Of a stretch of 5,012 nucleotides of DNA, positions 1 to 5,011 are shown piece by piece. Source of the DNA: Verrucomicrobiota bacterium (GTDB lineage: Bacteria; Verrucomicrobiota; Verrucomicrobiia; Limisphaerales; CAIQOK01); assembly GCA_025363535.1 (NCBI GenBank), contig JANYDP010000513.1, positions 1 through 5,012 on the forward strand. The letters are read 5' to 3'. The number at the start of each line of letters is the position of its first letter. The stretch's first letter is position 1. Under the pieces are notes generated by a model. It was given only the letters and a program-made list of their open reading frames with translations, did no database searches and was not told the origin of the DNA. Position numbers and translations under genes: made by a program.

Positions 1-68
1 TTGACCAACCCTGGCCGGACGGTGATCGGATAACTGCGATTGCCCAGCGGTACATTGACGATTGCCAC
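1..68 (-). CDS. aroB: Probable 3-dehydroquinate synthase, N-terminal fragment (runs off left edge)
   Basis: Reading the minus strand from a GTG at 68, 22 codons are open to the window edge and include VPLGNRSYPITVRPGLV. This matches the usual start of AroB: a beta strand, then LG-x-RSY-x-I-x-(I/V)-x-x-GL(L/V). AroB is the cytosolic, NAD- and metal-dependent enzyme that converts DAHP to 3-dehydroquinate in the shikimate pathway. The NAD-binding and metal-binding parts lie outside the window, so the call rests only on this N-terminal pattern. The GTG is the only sensible start: in-frame stops lie a little upstream and the next possible start (TTG at 8) would remove the conserved strand. No Shine-Dalgarno precedes it, and a sigma70-like promoter ends 6 bases upstream. 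The gene diverges from the frame starting at 185. Other proteins with a similar short beta-strand start cannot be excluded. Confidence 0.6.
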   Translation of the reverse strand, partial: MAIVNVPLGNRSYPITVRPGLV

Positions 69-74
69 GCCGCC

Positions 75-102
75 AGAATAAGGACTGCCCGAGTCATGTC
101 AA
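75..102 (-). promoter_or_regulatory. Sigma70-type promoter for the minus-strand aroB-like gene, possibly leaderless
   Basis: On the minus strand a perfect -35 box TTGACA (102-97) is followed by a 16-base spacer and a -10 box TATTCT (80-75, 4 of 6 matches). A start 6-7 bases downstream falls at or next to the GTG start codon (68-66), which implies a leader of almost no length. This agrees with the absence of a Shine-Dalgarno. The box match is seen in the sequence; leaderless transcription is inference. Confidence 0.45.
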
Positions 103-184
103 AGTTTTCAACGACGACGACCGGAGCGCGGGCACCAAAAGCCTCCTTTCAACGCGATGGTATATGGGCTGCTAAATAGCCGGC

Positions 185-721
185 GTGCGTCATGGCAATT
201 TGAAAAAACTCGCGGTCTTGGTGCTGATGATTTCACTGCTGGGCGGCAGTGTGTGTTTAGTCGGGTCGGGAGCGCTGGCCAAAGATCGGGCAGCGACGAA
301 GCAGCCAAGCTCGACCGTTTACTTTTTTGAAACCGTTCTTTTCTGCGAAAGCCTCACACCCGCCTCCACGCCCAGTCGCCACCCCAACTCTCCGCAACTG
401 CCGCCCGGCACAGCCATCGAGCTGCTGGGCTTGACGCTCGCCGCATTGGTCGGACTGGTGGCCGGCATGACACCGCCACAAAGCCGCACCGACAGCCCCG
501 CTCAACTGCCGCCGATCAAACCGCGAACCCGCATCCGGCACCCGGTTGAAATCACTCACCGAAGTGTCCCGAAACCGGCGCTGGCTGCCGCGCGACGGGA
601 CGATTTCAATGCGGCATTATGGAGCAATCCAACCGCGTCGCGGCCTTGTCGCAAGAGAATTCCGCGATCCTCCCTTACTGCCCGGCCAGCACTACTCATT
701 GCGCAGCGATCTGCCCGATAA
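185..721 (+). CDS. Hypothetical protein with N-terminal signal/anchor and a second hydrophobic segment
   Basis: This is a 178-codon frame from a GTG at 185 to TAA at 719-721; I do not recognise the family. Residues 6-32 have a short basic start (KK at 7-8), a long hydrophobic core and a GALA-KD end, like a Sec signal peptide cut after Ala32 or an uncleaved anchor. A Pro/Ser/Thr-rich stretch (about 56-75) leads to a second hydrophobic helix, IELLGLTLAALVGLVAGM, at 78-95, then a Pro- and Arg-rich tail. Codon use looks coding, with many C/G third positions, for about the first 125 codons and is less convincing afterwards, where all three plus-strand frames are open. There is no Shine-Dalgarno; a TTG at 200 is an alternative start. 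The signal-like N-terminus argues for a real secreted or inner-membrane protein, but a frameshift or an over-long C-terminus is possible. No catalytic motif is visible. Confidence 0.5.
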   Translation: MRHGNLKKLAVLVLMISLLGGSVCLVGSGALAKDRAATKQPSSTVYFFETVLFCESLTPASTPSRHPNSPQLPPGTAIELLGLTLAALVGLVAGMTPPQSRTDSPAQLPPIKPRTRIRHPVEITHRSVPKPALAAARRDDFNAALWSNPTASRPCRKRIPRSSLTARPALLIAQRSAR

Positions 722-766
722 GGCACTGCCCGGAAAACTGTCCTTCGATAAAATGTGCGAAAGCAC

Positions 767-797
767 TTGCGCCCGGCAAAAGTTACGGCAATATACC
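767..797 (+). promoter_or_regulatory. Possible promoter of tRNA-fMet
   Basis: TTGCGC (767-772, 3 of 6 to the -35 consensus) lies upstream of an AT-rich patch in a GC-rich stretch. That patch holds TATACC at 792-797 (4 of 6, spacer 19) or AATATA at 790-795 (3 of 6, spacer 17). Either would start transcription about 803-805, just before the mature tRNA 5' end at 810, as expected for a short tRNA leader. The boxes are weak and the call rests mostly on position. Confidence 0.28.
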
Positions 798-809
798 GTT
801 CCCTTGGAA

Positions 810-888
<79 letters not shown>

Positions 889-917
889 CTTTCTAAAACT
901 TGATACTACCATCCCAG

Positions 918-936
918 CTTTTCTTTTTTCTTCTTT
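918..936 (+). other. Pyrimidine (T/C) tract downstream of tRNA-fMet
   Basis: A T-rich run with only C interruptions lies 31 bases after the tRNA 3' end. It could help release RNA polymerase, but I see no G+C-rich hairpin immediately before it, so it is not called as a Rho-independent terminator. On the opposite strand it is a polypurine tract. It may simply be AT-rich spacer before pgl. Confidence 0.3.
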
Positions 937-978
937 GGGCCAGCAGTGTGAACCGATAACCTGCGGCATCAGGATTCT

Positions 979-1704
979 GTGAAACCATACGAATTAATAG
1001 CGTTTCAAAACTCCGCCGCGCTCGCCCAGACGGCGGCGACGGCCTGGCTGGAGGAAGTTGAAAAAGTCGGGCGGGCCGGCAAGCCGTACTGCGTCGCACT
1101 TTCGGGTGGACGGATTACCCAGGAATTTTTTTTGTCGGTCGTGAAGTTAGCCCGCCGGCGTGGCGCGCCTTTTTCCGGCGTGCATTTCTTTTGGACAGAT
1201 GAACGCGGTGTGCCACCCACCGATGCCCAAAGCAATTGTCGTCTGGCTCACGAGCTTTTATTCGATCCGTTGAACATCCCCGCCCGCCAGATTCATCGAG
1301 TGCGCGGTGAAGATTCCCCATTGAACGCCGCCGCCGCCGCCACGGCGGATTTATGCTCCTTTGCAACGAAGGATAATCTTGACCGGCCAGTCCTGGATAT
1401 GATTTTTCTCGGCCTGGGTGAGGATGGGCATGTTGCTTCGCTTTTTCCAGGGGAACCCAAGTCATTGGCAGACAGCCCGGCGGTATTTCGCCCGATCTGT
1501 AACTCGCCCAAACCCCCTCCAAACCGTATCACGCTAGGCTATTCAACCATCGCAGCGGCTCGCAAAGTCTGGATGCTGGCCTCGGGGACGGCAAAGGAAG
1601 CGCCGTTACGCGCCTCGCTCTCACCGGACGGCACCACGCCGTTCGCCCGGGTATTGCAGACTCGCAGTGACACTCGCATCTTTACGGACGTTCTGGCCTG
1701 GTGA
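979..1704 (+). CDS. pgl: 6-phosphogluconolactonase
   Basis: The 241-residue product hydrolyses 6-phosphoglucono-delta-lactone to 6-phosphogluconate, step two of the oxidative pentose phosphate pathway, in the cytosol. It has the SugB/DevB-type (glucosamine-6-P isomerase-like) fold signatures in order: the phosphate-loop region SGGR at 42-45, VHFFWTDERGVPPTDAQSN at 68-86, the hallmark LGLGEDGHVASLFPG at 144-158 with the catalytic His151, RITL at 183-186, and SGTAK at 202-206. Length is normal for the bacterial family. The start is GTG at 979 with an AGGA at 971-974 only 4 bases away, the only SD-like site among the metabolic genes here. The usual SGGSTP loop reads SGGRIT, a lineage variant or a changed phosphate contact. 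A T8 run (1126-1133) lies inside the gene. No zwf or gnd neighbour is in the window. The other members of the fold (NagB, GlcNAc-6-P deaminases) lack the GEDGH-ASLFPG signature. Confidence 0.94.
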   Translation: MKPYELIAFQNSAALAQTAATAWLEEVEKVGRAGKPYCVALSGGRITQEFFLSVVKLARRRGAPFSGVHFFWTDERGVPPTDAQSNCRLAHELLFDPLNIPARQIHRVRGEDSPLNAAAAATADLCSFATKDNLDRPVLDMIFLGLGEDGHVASLFPGEPKSLADSPAVFRPICNSPKPPPNRITLGYSTIAAARKVWMLASGTAKEAPLRASLSPDGTTPFARVLQTRSDTRIFTDVLAW

Positions 1705-1722
1705 TTTGCCAGTCTGCGACGC

Positions 1723-1753
1723 TTTTTTGCCACAAAACCAACGCGCAAAAAAA
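1723..1753. repeat. AT-rich inverted repeat after pgl
   Basis: TTTTTTGC (1723-1730) is the exact reverse complement of GCAAAAAA (1745-1752), separated by 14 bases. It begins 18 bases after the pgl stop codon. The stem would be weak, with only two G:C pairs, and no classical GC stem precedes the T run, so it is at best a poor terminator for pgl. A short CCGC/GCGG hairpin (1757-1760 with 1767-1770) follows. Confidence 0.35.
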
Positions 1754-1826
1754 TATCCGCCCCCCAGCGGGAAATAATTTGAACAAATGCGCTCGCTGTG
1801 GAATCTATCTTACGTGGTGATTAATT

Positions 1827-1980
1827 TCGCTGTTCGTTTAGGGTTAGCAGAGAGGCTTTGCTCGTAATACGGTTCGAACAGCGGCGGAAAAAGTTGGCCG
1901 TATTACGCTTCTGAGCGCCTGGGCGAAGGCGTATTTAGCCTCATCGCTTGAGAGCCGGACGCCCGTCCGGCTCTCTTTCT
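1827..1980 (+). ncRNA. Candidate structured RNA: pseudoknot, two hairpins and terminator (sRNA or accA leader)
   Basis: The gap between pgl and accA carries dense, perfect complementarity. P1 is CGCTGTTCG (1828-1836) with CGAACAGCG (1875-1883), 9 of 9 pairs plus a possible T-G at 1827/1884. P2 is CGTAATACGG (1863-1872) with CCGTATTACG (1898-1907), 10 of 10 pairs. The arms interleave as P1-P2-P1'-P2', an H-type pseudoknot topology. Loop 1 contains a 7-pair hairpin (1846-1852 with 1856-1862, one G-T) abutting P2; the P2-P1' junction is 2 bases; the last loop (1884-1897) is A-rich. A 5-pair hairpin (1915-1919 with 1928-1932) and an 11-pair terminator (1950-1975) follow. Without a pseudoknot, P1 and P2 would be alternative structures, as in a switch. 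I recognise no known RNA family and see no clear promoter, so the 5' end is uncertain. The terminator gives the strand. The accA ATG lies 51 bases after the end, so both a cis-acting attenuator and an independent sRNA are possible. Confidence 0.5.
1950..1980 (+). terminator. Rho-independent terminator upstream of accA
   Basis: GAGAGCCGGAC (1950-1960), loop GCCC, and GTCCGGCTCTC (1965-1975) form a perfect 11-pair GC-rich stem followed by TTTCT. The T run is present only on the plus-strand side, so it stops plus-strand transcription. It lies 246 bases after the pgl stop but only 51 before accA. It therefore either ends a separate transcript (the structured RNA) or acts as an attenuator of read-through into accA. 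Confidence 0.75.
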
Positions 1981-2031
1981 GTACCGAATTCAACATTGCT
2001 TGGCCTGCGGCTAGCGACTAATTTTCTAGCG

Positions 2032-3024
2032 ATGAAACATCAGCTCGACTTTGAAAAGCCGATCATTGAACTCCAGAACAAGCTCGCCGAGCTGCGCAAG
2101 CATCCGGACACGCACGCGCTCGGCATTCATTTTGACGAAGAAGTCGCCCAGATCGAAAAAAAAATCGAGGACACCCGCCGTCACATCTACACCCGGTTGA
2201 GCGCGTGGGATCGCGTCAAAATCGCGCGGCACCCCAAACGTCCCTTCACGCTCGACTACCTCGCCGCGACCTTTACAAATTTTTCCGAACTCCACGGCGA
2301 CCGCCTTTTTGCCGAAGACCGCGCCGTGGTCGGCGGTTTCGCTCAACTTGGCGGCCACAAAGTCATGGTCATCGGCACTCAGAAAGGTCGCGACACGAAG
2401 GAAAACATCTTGCGGAATTTTGGCTCCGCGCATCCCGAAGGCTACCGGAAGGCACTTCGTCTGATGAAGCTGGCGAACAAATTTAATCTGCCGATCATCA
2501 CGCTCATTGACACCGCCGGCGCCTATCCTGGCATCGGCGCGGAAGAACGGCATATCGCCGAGGCCATCGCCGTGAATCTCCGCGAAATGATGCTGCTCAA
2601 AGTTCCCGTGATCGCGGCGGTCATCGGCGAAGGCGGCTCCGGCGGCGCGCTCGGCATCGGTGTGGCGGACCGCGTTTTGATTTTGGAAAACGCCTACTAC
2701 TCCGTCATCAGTCCGGAAGGTTGCGCCGCGATTCTCTGGAAAGACCGCGCAGCCGCAGCGAAAGCGGCGCAGGCTTTGAAGATCACCGCCAAAGACCTGC
2801 TCAAACTTGGCCTCACTGACGAAACCATTCCCGAACCGCTCGGCGGCGCGCACACGGATTTGAAAACCACCGCCGCCAGCTTGAAAGACGTTCTGCTCCG
2901 GCATCTGGCCGAATTGCTCGGCATGTCCGTGGACGAGCGGCTGAAAAAACGCTACGAAAAATTCCGCGCCTTTGGACATTTTGAAGAAAAGAAACCCGAG
3001 CTGGTGGAAGCGGCCAAAGCTTGA
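2032..3024 (+). CDS. accA: Acetyl-CoA carboxylase carboxyltransferase subunit alpha
   Basis: The 330-residue product (E. coli AccA is 319) pairs with AccD to form the carboxyltransferase that moves CO2 from biotin on AccB to acetyl-CoA, giving malonyl-CoA for fatty acid synthesis. The start is ATG 2032, giving MKHQLDFEKPIIELQNKLAEL, which matches the normal AccA N-terminal helix. The frame stays open upstream to a TTG at 1948, but that extension would run through the terminator hairpin and adds non-family sequence. Landmarks in order: ARHPKRPFTLDYL (65-77), ELHGDR (86-91), GTQKGRDTKE (115-124), PEGYRKALRLM (135-145), DTAGAYPG (160-167), the oxyanion-hole glycine run GEGGSGGALGIG (199-210), and ISPEGCAAILWK (226-237). 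The crotonase-type core is intact. AEERH at 170-174 replaces the commoner AEERG. A lysine/glutamate-rich C-terminus ends the protein. There is no Shine-Dalgarno (ctagcg before ATG). accD is not in the window. An A9 run lies at 2156-2164. Confidence 0.98.
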   Translation: MKHQLDFEKPIIELQNKLAELRKHPDTHALGIHFDEEVAQIEKKIEDTRRHIYTRLSAWDRVKIARHPKRPFTLDYLAATFTNFSELHGDRLFAEDRAVVGGFAQLGGHKVMVIGTQKGRDTKENILRNFGSAHPEGYRKALRLMKLANKFNLPIITLIDTAGAYPGIGAEERHIAEAIAVNLREMMLLKVPVIAAVIGEGGSGGALGIGVADRVLILENAYYSVISPEGCAAILWKDRAAAAKAAQALKITAKDLLKLGLTDETIPEPLGGAHTDLKTTAASLKDVLLRHLAELLGMSVDERLKKRYEKFRAFGHFEEKKPELVEAAKA

Positions 3025-3095
3025 AGCTGCCGCGTTTACTTAACCCGGGATCGGAAGTTGGTACGCGCCCGTAAATCGCCAATCGTAAATCATCA

Positions 3096-4079
3096 ATGCC
3101 CTCGCTCTATCCGCTCACCTTCAATCCTGTCTTCAAAGAACGCGTCTGGGGCGGGCGCACGCTGGAAACGCTCTACCAAAAAAAACTTCCGCCCCAAGTT
3201 CCCATCGGTGAATCCTGGGAGATCAGCGACCGGCCCGGCGATGAAAGCGTCATCACCAACGGCCCGCTCGCCGGAAAAAATCTGCACTGGCTCATGGAAA
3301 ATCACGGCGGCGAAATTCTCGGCAGCGCGAAACCCGCCGCCGGCAACCGCTTTCCCCTGCTCTGCAAAATCCTGGACGCCCGCGACAAACTTTCGCTCCA
3401 GGTGCATCCGCCTGCGAGCCAGGCTGCCGCGCTCGGTGGCGAGCCGAAGACCGAGATGTGGCACATCACCGACGCCACGCCGGACGCGGAATTATACGTC
3501 GGCCTCCAGCCCAGCGTGACCCGCGCGGAGTTTGAAAAAAAAATCCAGAGCGGCGAAGTCGCCGGCTGTTTCCATCGCATCCCCGTCCGCAGCGGCGACA
3601 CCATGTTTCTGCCCAGCGGCCGCGTGCATGCGATTGGCGCGGGTTTGGTGATCTTTGAAATCCAGCAGAACTCCGACACCACCTACCGCGTGTTCGACTG
3701 GAACCGCGTCGGCCTGGACGGAAAACCGCGCGAACTGCACGTTCCCCAATCCCTCGCCAGCATAGACTTCAACGACTTTGCGCCGGCGCTCGTGGACAAT
3801 TCCGTTTCCACCGCAGGCCAGTTTCAAGTCCGGCCCCTCGTGCGCCACCCGCTGTTCAATGTGGATAGGTTCCGCGCGCTGTCAGCGGAAACGATCTTAT
3901 TCCGCCAGCCGCGCCTGCGGATTGTGGCCGTTTTGGAAAAAGAGGTGGTCGTGACCAGCGGCCCAGTTTCGGTGAAATTGCAGCCCGGCCAGTTCTGCCT
4001 GCTGCCTGCCGGCCTGCCGGAAGTTGCCCTGGCCAATGAAACCGGTTCCAGCTTTCTCCTCGTCGAACCCGGCGAATAA
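3096..4079 (+). CDS. manA: Mannose-6-phosphate isomerase, class I
   Basis: The 327-residue cytosolic Zn enzyme interconverts mannose-6-P and fructose-6-P, feeding mannose into glycolysis or supplying mannose-6-P for GDP-mannose and surface polysaccharides. Length fits the short (Bacillus-like, about 315 residues) class I form. The cupin core shows the Zn ligands: Gln102 and His104 in LSLQVHPP, Glu120 in KTEMWH, and His178 in GRVHAIGAGLVIFEIQQNSD. The catalytic Arg198 lies in TTYRVFDWNR (195-204). The N-terminal FKERVWGG (13-20) and GESWEISDRPG (38-48) are also typical. The C-terminal half (about 240-327) is the second, non-catalytic cupin and looks complete. The start is ATG 3096, 71 bases after accA, with no Shine-Dalgarno; a shared transcript with accA is possible because I see no strong terminator between them. 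It has an A9 run (3535-3543) and an A8 run (3178-3185). Confidence 0.95.
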   Translation: MPSLYPLTFNPVFKERVWGGRTLETLYQKKLPPQVPIGESWEISDRPGDESVITNGPLAGKNLHWLMENHGGEILGSAKPAAGNRFPLLCKILDARDKLSLQVHPPASQAAALGGEPKTEMWHITDATPDAELYVGLQPSVTRAEFEKKIQSGEVAGCFHRIPVRSGDTMFLPSGRVHAIGAGLVIFEIQQNSDTTYRVFDWNRVGLDGKPRELHVPQSLASIDFNDFAPALVDNSVSTAGQFQVRPLVRHPLFNVDRFRALSAETILFRQPRLRIVAVLEKEVVVTSGPVSVKLQPGQFCLLPAGLPEVALANETGSSFLLVEPGE

Positions 4080-4083
4080 AATG

Positions 4084-4128
4084 GCCGGGCATCGCTGCCA
4101 CGACGCCCGGCGGAGCAGCAGCTCCGCC
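4084..4128 (+). repeat. Two overlapping GC-rich inverted repeats after manA (REP-like or terminator)
   Basis: GCCGGGC (4084-4090) pairs perfectly with GCCCGGC (4105-4111) over a 14-base loop. GGCGGAGC (4109-4116) pairs perfectly with GCTCCGCC (4121-4128) around AGCA. The two stems share bases 4109-4111, so they cannot both form completely. The element starts 4 bases after the manA stop. With no T run after it, it is not a textbook terminator; an mRNA 3'-end stabiliser or a dispersed palindromic repeat is equally likely. GCCGGGC occurs again at 4193-4199, just before the next gene. Confidence 0.45.
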
Positions 4129-4206
4129 CTACCATTGATGAAAGCGACGTTGGTTTGTCCCTTGTAATCCCGGCCCGCCTGTTTCATCTTTTGCCGGGCC
4201 GAACAC

Positions 4207-4644
4207 ATGTCACCGAAACTAAAAAAATTCCTAAAAAGCTGGATTATCAACACGCTCGCGGTGGCGGTGGCGGCCTACGTCCTGTCAGGCATCACCTACC
4301 AGAAGCCCGCCGACCTCATCATCGCCTCGCTCGTGCTTGGCATCTTGAACGCTTTCCTCCGCCCGATCCTGCTGCTGATGGCGCTGCCGCTGCTGGTGTT
4401 CACGCTCGGCCTGTTCATCCTCGTCATCAATGCCGTGCTGCTATGGTTCGTGGGGCATATCAGCCCGGAACATTTTGCGGTGAAAGATTTCAAATCGGCT
4501 TTCTGGGGTGCGCTCCTCATCAGCGTGGTTTCCCTGCTGCTCAATTCGCTGACCGGCTCGGGCAATTCCCGGATTCAAGTCCACCGTGGCACCCGCCCGC
4601 CGGGTTCGGACAAGGGCGGCGGCGGGCCGGTCATTGATGTTTGA
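4207..4644 (+). CDS. Phage holin family (4-TMS superfamily IV, YvlD-like) membrane protein
   Basis: This is a 145-residue integral membrane protein. After a basic start (KLKKFLK, 4-10) there are hydrophobic segments at about 12-28, 36-51, 54-82 (long enough for a tight pair or one long helix) and 97-116. The hallmark NAFLRPILLLMALPLLVFT (48-66) followed by LGLFILVINAVLLW (67-80) is the core of the family also known as DUF360/PF04020. The tail (117-145) is polar and Gly/Pro-rich (DKGGGG at 135-140). Despite the family name, these proteins are mostly chromosomal, and there is no phage gene here, so lysis is unlikely; in Bacillus, YvlD is tied to envelope stress, but the molecular role is unknown. 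The start is ATG 4207 without Shine-Dalgarno. Its last 8 bases contain an ATG (4637) in the frame of the next gene. Confidence 0.9.
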   Translation: MSPKLKKFLKSWIINTLAVAVAAYVLSGITYQKPADLIIASLVLGILNAFLRPILLLMALPLLVFTLGLFILVINAVLLWFVGHISPEHFAVKDFKSAFWGALLISVVSLLLNSLTGSGNSRIQVHRGTRPPGSDKGGGGPVIDV

Positions 4645-4690
4645 ATTTCGGTGTGGCGATAAACTGCGTTGCCAGGCATCGTTAAAATTT

Positions 4691-4945
4691 ATGTGGCAAA
4701 AATTCATCTTTGGCATGCATTGGAAGCATCAGGGCAAGATGTATTATGATGAGTTGCCAGCCGATTCGATGGAAGAGGCGGCGGGGCATTTTATAGACCA
4801 TAAGCGTGACGACGTTGCTTTGGTTCGTGTTGAGCCGATAGGTCCAGACGATTGCGGCGTTCGCGAGTTTGCTCATTCGCCTATTTCGCCTTTTGACCCA
4901 TTGAGGGCACGTCGCAGACTAGACAAAGATGACGATGCCAGATGA
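4691..4945 (+). CDS. Small hypothetical protein (84 aa)
   Basis: I do not recognise this gene, but it reads as a real, soluble, compact protein. The start MWQKFIFGMHWKHQGKMYYD looks like a beta hairpin; ADSMEEAAGHFIDHKRDD (24-41) looks like an amphipathic helix; VALVRVEPIG (42-51) looks like a strand. An Arg/Asp-rich charged tail (RARRRLDKDDDAR, 72-84) ends it. There is no signal peptide or membrane segment. ATG 4691 is preferred because it starts directly at the structured part. An ATG at 4637, overlapping the stop of the membrane protein by 8 bases (ATGTTTGA), would give 102 residues and imply translational coupling; neither start has a Shine-Dalgarno. Codons often end in T (GAT, CAT, GTT, CGT), unlike the C-ending use in accA and manA, suggesting lower expression or separate origin. 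Confidence 0.6.
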   Translation: MWQKFIFGMHWKHQGKMYYDELPADSMEEAAGHFIDHKRDDVALVRVEPIGPDDCGVREFAHSPISPFDPLRARRRLDKDDDAR

Positions 4946-4954
4946 CCGCAATGC

Positions 4955-5011
4955 CTAGCCCCGCTGATACGCCGCGCGCAAGGTTCCAATTCCCCGCGCG
5001 TTGAAATTTTT
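4955..5011 (-). CDS. Possible C-terminal end of a convergent gene (runs off right edge)
   Basis: On the minus strand a frame entering from the right edge reads KNFNARGIGTLRAAYQRG and stops at TAG (4957-4955). Its codons resemble neighbouring real genes, and the stop lies 9 bases from the stop of the plus-strand small protein, a normal compact convergent arrangement. Eighteen residues are too few to name a family. Another minus frame stays open further left but overlaps the small plus-strand gene and looks less protein-like. Confidence 0.3.
   Translation of the reverse strand, partial: KNFNARGIGTLRAAYQRG

Noticed and set aside
142..150. Strong Shine-Dalgarno look-alike GAAAGGAGG on the minus strand
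   Set aside because: Only a 12-codon frame follows from the nearby GTG before a stop, and it lies 74 bases before the aroB GTG, so it cannot serve that gene.
3..179. Plus-strand open frame from the left edge to TAG at 177-179
   Set aside because: It is opposite the aroB-like start, has no recognisable protein features, and runs through the minus-strand promoter; the minus-strand reading is more family-like.
1871..1883. GGTTCGAAC resembling a tRNA or tmRNA T-loop in the pgl-accA gap
   Set aside because: No 5-base T stem flanks it, and no acceptor stem, CCA end or tag-peptide frame is present nearby; it is accounted for by the P1 stem of the pseudoknot.
1948..2031. 28-residue N-terminal extension of AccA from TTG 1948
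   Set aside because: The added residues lie over the terminator hairpin and do not resemble AccA; ATG 2032 gives the normal N-terminus.
2026..2979. Long minus-strand open frame (317 codons) opposite accA
   Set aside because: It mirrors accA codon by codon, as expected from C/G-rich third positions. Its translation is Gly/Phe/Val-rich without recognisable motifs, while accA is an unambiguous match.
4155..4637. Overlapping plus-strand frame in the holin region (160 codons)
   Set aside because: It is Pro/His/Arg-rich without motifs and is the +1 shadow of the clear membrane protein.
4207..4644. Idea of a phage lysis or prophage remnant from the holin family name
   Set aside because: No endolysin, structural or integrase gene and no attachment site is present; this family is mainly chromosomal envelope proteins.
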